Assembly: GCA_944332705.1 (NCBI GenBank)
Contig: CALVKM010000008.1
Location: forward strand, 1 to 43,254
Direction: 5' to 3'
Source: an uncultured Bacilli bacterium
GTDB taxonomy: Bacteria > Bacillota_I > Bacilli_A > RF39 > UBA660
DNA: 43,254 nt
The notes beneath the pieces are model-generated. The model ran no database searches. It saw nothing but the letters and a program-made list of their open reading frames with translations, and was not told the DNA's origin. This document shows, piece by piece, positions 28,611-36,362 of the stretch; position 1 is the stretch's first letter; each line of letters opens with the position of its first letter. Position numbers and translations under genes: made by a program.

Positions 28611-28632
28611 GGAGCGTTACGTATAACACTCC
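28611..28632 (-). ncRNA. DGR RNA hairpin with UACG loop
   Basis: On the minus strand, ggagtgtta pairs with taacgctcc around a TACG loop: nine pairs, one of them G-U only on this strand. It is immediately followed by a second hairpin, 28633-28665: ATCCA/TGGAT enclosing GGAC-GAA-GTCC on the minus strand. Located 3' of TR in the transcript, about 100 nt away. Confidence 0.6.
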
Positions 28633-28733
28633 ATCCATATTTCATGTTTGGACTTCGTCCTGGATAATCTTTGTCCTTTATCTCATCCAATATAAAACCT
28701 TAATCTTATACTCCTAGAACTATATAAAGGTCT

Positions 28734-28836
28734 CGGGCGAACACCGATGTCATTGTTGTCGACATCGTTGTTATCAACATCTACCCCATTGTTCACATTC
28801 CAGGCATTGTTCGAATTGTCCGAATTGCGGGAAACG
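28734..28836 (-). repeat. DGR template repeat (TR)
   Basis: 103 nt, aligned without gaps to VR1 (29127-29229). On the coding (minus) strand it contains 30 adenines in 19 codons: 11 AAY, 6 GAY, one GTA and one ATC when read in the VR frame. The 14 coding-strand 3'-terminal bases (TR/VR boundary, cgggcgaacaccga on plus) contain no coding-strand A and are identical in VR1, as expected for the homing-initiation end. GC is far above the surroundings. There are no start/stop signals; it is a template, not a gene. Confidence 0.96.
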
Positions 28837-28857
28837 TTTATCAATAAGATTACCCAA

Positions 28858-28887
28858 GTATAGTATTGTATCCGCTATACCAGCGGA
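28858..28887 (-). repeat. TR-flanking direct repeat R2 with hairpin
   Basis: 30 nt, 21 bases from the 5' (coding-sense) end of TR. Contains tccgct (28871-28876)/agcgga (28882-28887), and the alternative stem gtatag/ctatac, which carries the compensatory C-G to T-A change relative to R1. Confidence 0.8.
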
Positions 28888-28911
28888 AGTGTTGATAACC
28901 ATTTGACCCCA

Positions 28912-28944
28912 CTAGCATGCTTGCACTTCGCGCAAACACGCTAG
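28912..28944 (-). ncRNA. 15-bp hairpin 5' of TR, paired only as minus-strand RNA
   Basis: On the minus strand every base from 28944 to 28930 pairs with 28912-28926 around a GAA loop. Twelve pairs are Watson-Crick and three are G-U. On the plus strand those three would be A-C mismatches, so the structure favours a minus-strand RNA. It lies between the target stop codon and R2/TR. Confidence 0.65.
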
Positions 28945-29008
28945 ATGTTGTTCTACCATAAACTTCTCAACTACTTTTATTCTATCATTCTAGCTAAAGA
29001 AACACCCC

Positions 29009-29042
29009 GCTCGCCTCGCACCGTAAAGGCGCGAAGACGAGC
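29009..29042 (-). other. GC-rich hairpin just past the DGR target stop codon
   Basis: GCTCG (29009-29013)/CGAGC (29038-29042), plus an eight-pair inner stem with two G-U pairs on the minus strand, loop UUUAC, six bases after the target's TAG. No U-tract follows, so it is not a standard terminator. A GC-rich inverted repeat downstream of VR promotes homing in the Bordetella phage DGR; here it is about 85 bases from the VR end, so the equivalence is uncertain. Confidence 0.6.
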
Positions 29043-29048
29043 AATGTC

Positions 29049-30878
29049 CTAACCCTGGATTATGAAAGGGTCATCGGCAGTGCCGCTGCCCCCACTCAAA
29101 GTTATCGAAGATGAAAGACTAAAAGACGGGCGAACACCGAAGTCACCGCTGACGACAACGTCGTTAACAACACCCACCCCACTGCTCACACCCCAGGCAT
29201 TGCTCGAAGCGCCCGAACTGCGGGAAACGGTCCAATCAACAAGTCCTAGATCTAACCAATTAGATGTGAACCATTTTAAAGCTTCTGTTTCTTGACTACT
29301 AGAATCAACTGTTCCCCAATATTCTGGATTCGCTCCGTAAACAAAGTCTGATGCATACATTAATCCGATTTTGGCATTGTATGGTTCAAATGGCGCTGTA
29401 GTTACTTTTCCTTCTCCTAATTCGGCATCATATATTGTTTTTGCACTTGCTCTATTAGAACCACTCATAACAGTATTATAATCTATTCCTCCAACATACC
29501 ATGTCGTATTCTCTATCATATTTTGCCATGTTGTACCTAGTGAATTTAAATAATTTGTATTTAAATTCACTGTATTTAACTCACTATAACTCCATACATT
29601 TCTATATCCAGTTTCTTGATATGCTAAGTTATAATTTGCATCATTCCAGTAATACGATGATAAATCATTGTTTCCTCTATATGGTACCATAGACATATAC
29701 ATATTTAAAGTAGAAGCAGCACTAGAATAATCTCCATTTGTTCCAAGTTCAGCATTTGTTGCATAATTTGCCTTGATTAGTCTTATTTGGTCTCCAAACA
29801 TTCCTATTACTCTATATAAATTTTCTTCTGGACATGGTGTTTCATTTGAACCAAAGCAGACATAATTTCTAATATTATCTCCAGTTAAATACCCATCGCT
29901 CACTGCTTGTTCTAACGCTTCATTTACTGTAGCATATTGTGTATTATTACTATCATACGCTAATTCATAGGTTATATTTCCGGAACATTGTTGTATAAAA
30001 GTTGTATCTTCTACTCCATCACAATATCTTTTTATTACTCCTCCATATATTTGACTATATGTTCCAAGGTAAGCCTCTGCTATTTCATAATCCCCACCAC
30101 TAAAACGGTATGAATTGTCTCCTGCTTCTAGTGTTCCATATGTACCTGTTCCATCATGATAATAAAGACCATTTTCTCCATCTACTCCAGTATATAACTC
30201 ATTTGTTATATAACTAGCAAGTGTATATACGGGTTCTCTTGACAATATTATTTCTGCTTCTAATGTTTTTCCTCCATTTTCGGCTTGATTTGTATCTAAA
30301 TTTATGAATGATACTGTAAATGTCCAATCTTGGATTGTATCAGTTATACTTGATGTTGATGTGATTTCGTAAAGCTCTTCCACTGTATATAATCCACTTT
30401 TAGTAGTTATATCAAATCCTGATACTCCACCACTTGTGACATAATCTAGTCCACTAATATTTGTTACTGGATTATCATTAGGGTCTGTTATTGTAAGTAC
30501 TATTTCTGGTGTTTGTGTCTCTGTTGTATAAATATAATCATTAGAATTTATTTGAAAATAAACATAATAATCATATGTTGCACTATCATTTGTTGAATTT
30601 GCTCTTAGTATTGCTGAACCTACTGCAGTATCTGATAAATTATCTCCTCCTTCAACTACATTAAATTGTGTTGGATTTAAACTTATATCTTTATCTATTT
30701 CAAACTTAAGTAAATCTACAGTATCACTTGTGACACTAGCATTTCCTCTTGCTTCATCTTGTAAACTTGCAATGATATATGCTAAAGTTGAACCAACACA
30801 TAATATTAACACAGCAATTATTGTTAATATTATTTTTTTGTTCTTATCCAATTTTTTGGTACCTATATTTTGTTCCAT
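29049..30878 (-). CDS. DGR target: surface-displayed protein with camelysin/TasA-like N-terminus and variable C-type-lectin-like domain
   Basis: 609 aa. One N-terminal membrane segment (about 13-35), a camelysin/TasA-like secreted domain (to about 215), a linker, and a C-terminal C-type-lectin/FGE-like fold (about 300-609) containing YRVIGMFGDQI, YYWNDANY, GYRNVWSYSEL and the GVRPSFSLSS end. The variable residues (VR1) are about 551-584, near the C-terminus as in other DGR targets. The architecture implies a cell-surface adhesin whose binding face is diversified. Nearest paralog: 2454-4721, which carries an extra C-terminal extension. The Shine-Dalgarno GAAGGAG precedes the ATG at 30878. It is the first gene of the DGR unit. 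Confidence 0.92.
   Translation of the reverse strand: MEQNIGTKKLDKNKKIILTIIAVLILCVGSTLAYIIASLQDEARGNASVTSDTVDLLKFEIDKDISLNPTQFNVVEGGDNLSDTAVGSAILRANSTNDSATYDYYVYFQINSNDYIYTTETQTPEIVLTITDPNDNPVTNISGLDYVTSGGVSGFDITTKSGLYTVEELYEITSTSSITDTIQDWTFTVSFINLDTNQAENGGKTLEAEIILSREPVYTLASYITNELYTGVDGENGLYYHDGTGTYGTLEAGDNSYRFSGGDYEIAEAYLGTYSQIYGGVIKRYCDGVEDTTFIQQCSGNITYELAYDSNNTQYATVNEALEQAVSDGYLTGDNIRNYVCFGSNETPCPEENLYRVIGMFGDQIRLIKANYATNAELGTNGDYSSAASTLNMYMSMVPYRGNNDLSSYYWNDANYNLAYQETGYRNVWSYSELNTVNLNTNYLNSLGTTWQNMIENTTWYVGGIDYNTVMSGSNRASAKTIYDAELGEGKVTTAPFEPYNAKIGLMYASDFVYGANPEYWGTVDSSSQETEALKWFTSNWLDLGLVDWTVSRSSGASSNAWGVSSGVGVVNDVVVSGDFGVRPSFSLSSSITLSGGSGTADDPFIIQG
29127..29229 (-). repeat. Variable repeat VR1 in the DGR target
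   Basis: 103 nt, gap-free against TR. There are 19 differences, all at coding-strand TR adenines (14 A to G, 4 A to T, 1 A to C). None of the 73 other template bases differ. They alter 16 codons, 15 of them non-synonymously (for example AAT to GCT, GAT to GTT). No stop codon is created. Confidence 0.96.
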
Positions 30879-31122
30879 TTTTTTAATTCACTCCTTCATT
30901 TTAGAATATCACATACCCTATTTTTTCCCATTCTACCAAAAAAAAATCAATCTTTCAGGAGAAATTTGTGCAATTTCTTGACAGGAGCCAAAAATTATGA
31001 AATTAAAATTTTATTTTACTTCCATAAGTATGTCCCTATTTAAAACTTTATTTTTCTAATTTTTTCTATTTTAAGTTTTTGAAACTCACTTATCAAAAGT
31101 TATATTCCGTGTTATAATTTTA

Positions 31123-31587
31123 TTGGATAATAAAGTGATAAACATAGATATTAACAATTTAGAAGAATTAGAAAATACTTTTAATAAAAAACACATAAAT
31201 AGAGATTTAGATGAATATATTATGGAATGTGCAAAATTAATGCCTAGAGGAGGAAAAATAGAACTTAAAATAAATTGTAATTTAAACCAAAATGAACAGA
31301 ATAATGCTATTAACTTAATTCATGGATATTATAAGGAAAAATTAAAACAATATCATATAATTGATAAATATGATGATTATGTTAGAATATTTTTACTTAT
31401 ATTAGGTATAGTTTTTATAATAATATCTGAACATTTAATTGATGTTTTAAGTGAATTATTCTTAATAGCCGGCTGGGTAGTCGTTTGGGAAATTATTTAT
31501 GATTTAATATTTACAGGATTCAAAAGAAAAAAAACAAAAAGTATTTATCAAAAACTATCTAAATGTGAAATTTCGTTTAGTGATTGA
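31123..31587 (+). CDS. Small membrane protein of unknown function
   Basis: Up to 154 aa. The soluble N-terminal part (about 1-85) includes RDLDEYIMECAKLMPRGGKIELKI. Two membrane helices (about 88-102 and 107-128) and a basic tail follow. The start is unclear: the longest frame begins at TTG 31123, GTG 31135 is another option, and neither has a Shine-Dalgarno. A promoter-like TTATCA (31090) and TATAAT (31113), 17 bases apart, would put the transcript start almost at the first codon, so a leaderless message is possible. It ends inside the rpmB promoter. Confidence 0.65.
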   Translation: MDNKVINIDINNLEELENTFNKKHINRDLDEYIMECAKLMPRGGKIELKINCNLNQNEQNNAINLIHGYYKEKLKQYHIIDKYDDYVRIFLLILGIVFIIISEHLIDVLSELFLIAGWVVVWEIIYDLIFTGFKRKKTKSIYQKLSKCEISFSD

Positions 31588-31612
31588 CAAAAGTCCGATA
31601 TAATGGTAAAAT
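31584..31612 (+). promoter_or_regulatory. rpmB promoter
   Basis: TTGACA (31584-31589), 17-base spacer, TAAAAT (31607-31612). It is 28 bases upstream of the rpmB start and overlaps the stop codon of the preceding gene. Confidence 0.7.
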
Positions 31613-31639
31613 TTTGAAGTAGAAAAAAGGAGGCAAATT

Positions 31640-31810
31640 ATGGCTACAAAAGTTACAACCAAAAAACCTTTAACAGGAAATAGAAGATCGCATTCTTTAA
31701 GAGCAACTAAAATGAAACAAAAACCAAATTTACAAAAGAAAACTATTAATGGAGAAAAAGTTATCATAAGTGCAAGAGAAGCGAGAACTTTTAATAAAAA
31801 AGCTGCATAA
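31640..31810 (+). CDS. rpmB: 50S ribosomal protein L28 (bL28)
   Basis: 56 aa from ATG 31640 after a strong AAAAAAGGAGG site. It begins MATKVTTKKPLTGNRRSH, followed by ATKMKQKPNLQKKTI and VIISAREART, the L28 pattern of GxxRSHs...NLQ. A large-subunit ribosomal protein. It lacks the Cys-type zinc ligands of some L28 forms. Own promoter and terminator. Confidence 0.93.
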   Translation: MATKVTTKKPLTGNRRSHSLRATKMKQKPNLQKKTINGEKVIISAREARTFNKKAA

Positions 31811-31822
31811 AGCAGTTTTTTT
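31794..31822 (+). terminator. rpmB terminator
   Basis: CTGC (31803-31806) pairs with GCAG (31812-31815), extended by A/T and one G-T pair, then a run of seven Ts. It overlaps the rpmB stop. Confidence 0.75.
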
Positions 31823-31846
31823 GTGTATAAATATCTATTTAATACA

Positions 31847-31917
31847 TATAATATAAGTATCAAAGCAATTAAGCTTTGATGATATAAAAGACGGGTTTTT
31901 TATCCCGTCGTTTTTTT
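31847..31917 (+). ncRNA. Candidate short RNA or double hairpin with terminator
   Basis: A TATAAT box (31847-31852; only a weak -35 upstream) is followed by ATCAAAGC (31859-31866)/GCTTTGAT (31873-31880), then GACGGG (31890-31895)/CCCGTC (31904-31909) with a T-run. This would be a ~60-nt transcript made of two hairpins. It may simply be a bidirectional terminator. No known RNA family recognised. Confidence 0.35.
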
Positions 31918-32089
31918 GTGTTTTTATTCATTTTTTTATGTTTTCGACAAGTATTCGACATAAGCCAAGAATTCATAATCCGGATTTTAATTATGGTAAA
32001 TTCGCCATAATTAAAAAAGCTAGTTTTAAGATATACAAGAAAAATACTCTGTTTTAAAGTCAATAATAAACTTTTTTTATCAATTGCTA

Positions 32090-32118
32090 TTGACAATATC
32101 AAGAATATCAATTATAAT
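32090..32118 (+). promoter_or_regulatory. Consensus promoter of the 90-aa gene
   Basis: TTGACA (32090-32095), exact 17-base spacer, TATAAT (32113-32118). The spacer contains a tandem aatatcaa repeat, which could bind a regulator. Confidence 0.85.
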
Positions 32119-32149
32119 TTACTTATAGTAGATTTAAGGAGATGATATT

Positions 32150-32422
32150 ATGGGCCTACTTCATACATATTTAATAGAAAAATCTGAAGTAATTCAGCTA
32201 GATGATAATGATGAAATCATTAATTTTGTTGATTTATCGAATGATACTTATAATAATTTAGATGAAGCTTTACAAACAGTTGGTCTTTTTGATAGTGATG
32301 ATATAAAGCAATTTTCTAAAAAATTAAAGAAGATGAAATATACTAAATCAGTAAAACGAGAAGAAAAATATATTTACGACTATATATTAGATAAATATAG
32401 TATATTATTTAATGAATTATAA
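32150..32422 (+). CDS. Small acidic protein of unknown function, 90 aa
   Basis: Preceded by AAGGAGATGATATT and a consensus promoter, so it is certainly expressed-looking. No membrane segment; acidic N-terminal half (VIQLDDNDEIINFVDLSNDTYNNLDEAL), basic helical C-terminal half (KQFSKKLKKMKYTKSVKREEKYIYDYIL). Monocistronic, closed by a hairpin terminator. No family recognised. Confidence 0.7.
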   Translation: MGLLHTYLIEKSEVIQLDDNDEIINFVDLSNDTYNNLDEALQTVGLFDSDDIKQFSKKLKKMKYTKSVKREEKYIYDYILDKYSILFNEL

Positions 32423-32454
32423 AACCGAACCATGGTTATTTAATTCGGTTTTTT
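32421..32454. terminator. Bidirectional terminator between convergent genes
   Basis: AAAACCGAA (32421-32429) pairs with TTCGGTTTT (32444-32452), with T-runs on both strands. It serves the plus-strand 90-aa gene and the minus-strand cadherin-like-domain gene ending at 32440. Confidence 0.8.
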
Positions 32455-32862
32455 ATGTTTCTTTTTCTTTTTAAAAAGAAGTAAAAATGTACATAATATA
32501 ATAAAAAAACATATACCTCCGATTAAAGGAGCAACATACTCTGGTAATTCTTCTTCTACTTCTAAAGGCTCTAATAAATAATCATAATTTACTACTGCTT
32601 CACTACTCTCTTTATTAACAAGTAAAGTATATGTATTTATTTCTTCATTTTTGATTACTTGAATGTATACTTCATTTTCTCCAGGAACTAAATCATGATT
32701 ATCAATAACATTAACAACATAACCATCAGTTACTTCATAATCAATTACCAGTTCATCAACATATCCAGCAACACTTACTGAATAAATATTATTATAAATA
32801 TCAAATTCGGGAGTTAACTCACCATTTACTATATTTAAATCTTCTAACACATTTACCACCAT
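32440..32862 (-). CDS. Cadherin-like beta-sandwich protein with C-terminal membrane anchor
   Basis: 140 aa. The pattern LEDLNIVNGELTPEFDIYNNIYSVSV...DLVPGENEVYIQVIKNEEINTYTLLV is that of the cadherin-like beta-sandwich domain (PF12733 type). A Glu/Pro linker and one C-terminal membrane helix (about 112-130) follow, then a KKKKKHKK tail. There is no N-terminal signal peptide from this start, so topology is uncertain: the domain could face outside as a tail-anchored protein, or the true N-terminus may be missing. Confidence 0.7.
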   Translation of the reverse strand: MVVNVLEDLNIVNGELTPEFDIYNNIYSVSVAGYVDELVIDYEVTDGYVVNVIDNHDLVPGENEVYIQVIKNEEINTYTLLVNKESSEAVVNYDYLLEPLEVEEELPEYVAPLIGGICFFIILCTFLLLFKKKKKHKKPN

Positions 32863-32896
32863 TTATAGTGTGGTCAATTTTATTTTAAATAATCTA

Positions 32897-33976
32897 TTAA
32901 ATAATTTTAATTAATATTTCATTCATAATATATATTTTACTAGGATTGATATAAATATAACCTTTTTTCTTTATTAAATCTTTATTTTTATAAAGTGGTG
33001 CTAAATTATAAACAGTCTCTATATCTTCACCATACTTTTCCTTAAATTCTTTTATATTTATACCATCAAGTTTTCTTAAACCTAGCATTATTTCATAATC
33101 CATCTTTTCTTTTTTACCTAATATTTCTTTACTTTTTACATAATTACCAAGTAAATATTCTTTTAAATTTTTAGTGTTTTCATATCTTATATCATCAATA
33201 TATCCTGCAGCACCTAGGCCAAAACCATAGTATTCCTCATTATTCCAATATACTAAATTATGAATTGACTCATAACCTTTAATAGCAAAATTACTTATTT
33301 CATAGTGATGAGCATATTTAAGTCTTTTCTCTATTAATTTAAACATTTCATAATCTAGTTCTTCTGCAATAACTTGAGCATTTATATTATCAAGCTTGGT
33401 ATGCTCTTCAATTATAAGACTATAAGTACTAATATGAGTTGGATTTAGACTCATAAATAAATCTAAATCTTTCTTTAAGTCTTTTAGAGTCTCGCCAGGA
33501 ATTGCATACATTAAATCAATATTGATATTATTAAAGCCATATTCCCGACATAGTTTGATTTTTTCTTTGGCATCCTTATAATCAGCACTACGCTCCATAA
33601 ATTCTAAATTTTTCTTATTAAATGATTCAATACCAATACTAAGTCTATTTACTTTATAGTATTTAAGAAGCAAGAGTAATTCTTTATTTATATCACTTAA
33701 ATTACATTCAAATGTGAATTCCTTTAGGTTTTCAGTCTTAAATACACTTATTATTTCCATAAGTCTTTTGATTTCATCACAACTTAAAGCTGAAGGAGTT
33801 CCTCCGCCGATATAGATTGTGGTAATATCGTCATCCATATAGCGATCTTTAATTTCTCTTTTTAATGCTGTAAGATAAGCTCCAACCCATTTTTCATTGT
33901 ATAAGAACTTACAAAAGTCACAATAAGAACAAATACTTTTACAAAAAGGAATGTGAATGTAAACAGCTTTAGCCAT
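32897..33976 (-). CDS. hemW: Radical-SAM heme chaperone HemW
   Basis: About 359 aa. It starts MAKAVYIHIPFCKSICSYCDFCKF with the CxxxCxxC [4Fe-4S]/SAM site and the extra Cys of the HemW/HemN family. GGGTPSAL, SIGIESFN and DLMYAIPGET follow. The chosen ATG (33976) has GGAG nine bases upstream; a GTG six codons earlier is weaker. It sits in the lepA-hemW cluster as in many Firmicutes, overlapping the preceding 192-aa gene by 8 bases. It is predicted to transfer heme rather than to oxidise coproporphyrinogen. Confidence 0.93.
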   Translation of the reverse strand: MAKAVYIHIPFCKSICSYCDFCKFLYNEKWVGAYLTALKREIKDRYMDDDITTIYIGGGTPSALSCDEIKRLMEIISVFKTENLKEFTFECNLSDINKELLLLLKYYKVNRLSIGIESFNKKNLEFMERSADYKDAKEKIKLCREYGFNNINIDLMYAIPGETLKDLKKDLDLFMSLNPTHISTYSLIIEEHTKLDNINAQVIAEELDYEMFKLIEKRLKYAHHYEISNFAIKGYESIHNLVYWNNEEYYGFGLGAAGYIDDIRYENTKNLKEYLLGNYVKSKEILGKKEKMDYEIMLGLRKLDGINIKEFKEKYGEDIETVYNLAPLYKNKDLIKKKGYIYINPSKIYIMNEILIKII

Positions 33977-34547
33977 GGTGGTGACTCCGTTCACTCTTGT
34001 AATAGATGTTTGCTAGAGTATCATATTCCGCTTGGTACTCTGGATACTTCTCAATTATTACTAATACTCTTCTTTTATAAGATGCATAATTCATATTGAT
34101 TTTAGCACACAATTCTTTAGCATTTAATTGATATTTAATTTGATATTTTAAAATCATCAACATTTCTTCATCTTCTATTTTTTGGCCCTTAACTTTCCTA
34201 GATACAAACTCATTTATATCTTTATCTGATACCTCTCTTAACAAAGACCTAATTTTTTCTACATCTTTATCAATGCAAGCATATGTTAATTCTTTAATAT
34301 ATTCTTTAAATTTCCTGCGAGCTTCTTCTTGATTTATAGCAGGAGAAGAAAATCTTCTATAAAGAGGAGTATTATATTTAATATTATTTTTAACTAATTC
34401 TTGGTATAAAGTTTCTTTATCTACTCCTAAAAGTTCTTCTAAAGAATCTAGACTTAAACCATATTCTAAAGTCACTAAACTCAAAAAGTCTAATCTTTTT
34501 TCTATGCTCGGAAACATTTTATTAATATTATTCATTATTGTTGTCAT
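33969..34547 (-). CDS. Putative helix-turn-helix protein of unknown function
   Basis: 192 aa, helical. The N-terminal part (LSLVTLEYGLSLDSLEELLGVDKETLYQELVK) looks like a helix-turn-helix. A second such element appears near the C-terminus (LNAKELCAKINMNYASYKRRVLVIIEKYP). No enzymatic motif; ends in a His-rich SHHHG. It is translationally coupled to lepA (TAATG overlap) and to hemW, in the position where other genomes have different genes, so it may be lineage-specific. Confidence 0.7.
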   Translation of the reverse strand: MTTIMNNINKMFPSIEKRLDFLSLVTLEYGLSLDSLEELLGVDKETLYQELVKNNIKYNTPLYRRFSSPAINQEEARRKFKEYIKELTYACIDKDVEKIRSLLREVSDKDINEFVSRKVKGQKIEDEEMLMILKYQIKYQLNAKELCAKINMNYASYKRRVLVIIEKYPEYQAEYDTLANIYYKSERSHHHG

Positions 34548-36331
34548 TATTCATCACCACTTAAAACTGCAATAAAAGCTTCCCCCGGTACTTCAACTGA
34601 ACCTACAACTTTCATTCGTTTTTTTCCTTCCTTTTGTTTTTCAAGTAATTTCCTTTTACGAGATACATCGCCACCATAACATTTAGCTAAAACATTTTTC
34701 CGCATGGCACTGATATTTTCCCTAGCAATAACTTTTGAACCAATACTTGCTTGAATTGGAATTTGAAACATTTGGCGAGGTATAAGCTCTTTTAATTTAC
34801 CAACAATTGCTCTACCTTTAGTATAAGCAAAATCCTTATGAACAATAACACTTAAGGCATCAACCACTTCGCCATTTAGCATTATATCCATTTTTACTAA
34901 ATTGCTAGATTTATAGCCGCACAGTTCATAATCAAATGAAGCATAACCTTTAGAAATACTTTTAAGTTTATCATAAAAATCATAAACAATTTCTGATAAA
35001 GGAATTTCATAATGAATATTTACTCTGGTTTGATCAATATATTCCATACTTTTATAAATTCCTCTTTTGTTTTGACATAATTCCATAATTGGTCCAACAT
35101 ACTCGCTTGGAGTAATTATACTTGTATAAATATATGGTTCTGCAATATCACTAATTTTAGCTCTATCAGGCATTTTATTTGGAGAATCAATATCTACAAT
35201 CTCACCACTAGTTAGTGTTACATGATAAATTACACTAGGAGAAGTCGCAATTATACCAATATTAAATTCTCTTTCGATACGAGTCATGATTACATCCATA
35301 TGTAAAAGTCCTAAAAAACCAATACGAAAACCAAAACCTAAAGCAACACTGTTTTCTGGTTCTATAGATAGTGATGCATCATTTAATTTTAGTTTATTTA
35401 AAGCTTCTTTTAGTTCATCATATTTATTTGGTTCGATAGGAAATATTCCAGAAAAAACCATTGGCAACATTTTTTTGTAACCTTTGATTGGTGTGCTTGC
35501 TTGATTACTTACTAAAGTTATAGTATCTCCAACAGCAATAGAACTAATATCTTTAATGGAGGCTGTGATAAAACCTACTTCTCCACTTTTTAGTTCATCT
35601 AGTTTTAAAGCTTTTGGAGTATGTACTCCAAGTTCTGTGACTTCATAGATACTATCCGTTGCCATCATTTTAATTTTATCACCAATTTTTATTTTACCAT
35701 CAACTACTTTAACTAGTAAAACTACTCCACGATATGAATCAAAAAATGAGTCAAATATTAAGGCTCTAGTTGGCAAATCCAGATTTACTTGTGGAGGATT
35801 TATTCTACTAAGTATTGCATCAAGGATATCAGTAACACCCTCACCAGTTTTAGCACTGCAAAGTATTATATCTTCATCGCGAAATCCTAATACTTCGATT
35901 AGTTCTTTTTTAACCTTCGGAATATCCGCATTTGGTAAATCAATTTTATTAATAACGGGAATTATAGTTAAATCATTATCCATAGCAAGATAAAGATTAG
36001 CTAAAGTTTGGGCTTCAATTCCTTGAGCAGCATCAACAACAAGTAATGCTCCTTCACAAGCGGCTAAACTACGAGATACTTCATAAGAAAAATCGACATG
36101 ACCAGGAGTATCAATTAAATTAAGAGTATATCCTTTATAATTTAGCCTTACAGTATTAAGCTTAATTGTAATACCCCTCTCTCTTTCTAAATCCATACTA
36201 TCTAAAAGTTGATCTTTCATTTCCCTTTTTGATACCGCACCAGTTAATTCTAATATTCTATCAGCTAGAGTACTTTTACCATGATCTATATGAGCAATAA
36301 TTGAAAAATTTCTAATCTTTACATCTTGCAT
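34547..36331 (-). CDS. lepA: Elongation factor 4 (LepA, ribosome back-translocase)
   Basis: 594 aa. The GTPase begins with [18 protein letters not shown] (G1); [20 protein letters not shown] (G3), NKIDLP (G4) and CSAKTGEG (G5) follow. The LepA-specific C-terminal domain has [26 protein letters not shown]. Full length. It precedes the HTH-like gene and hemW and follows the yqxA-like gene. Confidence 0.98.
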   Translation of the reverse strand: MQDVKIRNFSIIAHIDHGKSTLADRILELTGAVSKREMKDQLLDSMDLERERGITIKLNTVRLNYKGYTLNLIDTPGHVDFSYEVSRSLAACEGALLVVDAAQGIEAQTLANLYLAMDNDLTIIPVINKIDLPNADIPKVKKELIEVLGFRDEDIILCSAKTGEGVTDILDAILSRINPPQVNLDLPTRALIFDSFFDSYRGVVLLVKVVDGKIKIGDKIKMMATDSIYEVTELGVHTPKALKLDELKSGEVGFITASIKDISSIAVGDTITLVSNQASTPIKGYKKMLPMVFSGIFPIEPNKYDELKEALNKLKLNDASLSIEPENSVALGFGFRIGFLGLLHMDVIMTRIEREFNIGIIATSPSVIYHVTLTSGEIVDIDSPNKMPDRAKISDIAEPYIYTSIITPSEYVGPIMELCQNKRGIYKSMEYIDQTRVNIHYEIPLSEIVYDFYDKLKSISKGYASFDYELCGYKSSNLVKMDIMLNGEVVDALSVIVHKDFAYTKGRAIVGKLKELIPRQMFQIPIQASIGSKVIARENISAMRKNVLAKCYGGDVSRKRKLLEKQKEGKKRMKVVGSVEVPGEAFIAVLSGDE

Positions 36332-36362
36332 AAAATCACCTGCAACTATTATAACAGAAAAC

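Larger units (their letters stand above)
28404..29048 (-). ncRNA. Non-coding DGR RNA region: TR with structured flanks
   Basis: The 645-bp gap between the target gene and the MutS-like gene has no long ORF. In minus-strand transcript order it holds: a GC-rich hairpin (29009-29042); a 15-bp hairpin (28912-28944); repeat R2 (28858-28887); TR (28734-28836); hairpins at 28633-28665 and 28611-28632; and a stem 28538-28546/28594-28602 enclosing repeat R1 (28553-28582). Several stems contain G-U pairs only if read from the minus strand. In known DGRs the RNA template includes TR plus a structured downstream spacer, which this resembles. RNA ends are not determined and no convincing internal promoter was found. 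Confidence 0.7.

Noticed and set aside
28404-28735. Hairpins and 30-nt repeats considered as a CRISPR array
   Set aside because: Only two copies about 300 bp apart with a template repeat between them; no regular repeat-spacer pattern and no cas genes.
29062-29295. Open reading frame of 77 codons on the plus strand across VR1
   Set aside because: It is the complement of the variable region and GC-rich target end; the real coding sense is shown by the minus-strand surface protein and its TR match.
31869-32111. 80-codon minus-strand ORF between rpmB and the 90-aa gene
   Set aside because: It runs through hairpins and the consensus promoter of the 32150 gene, has no ribosome site and no recognisable features.
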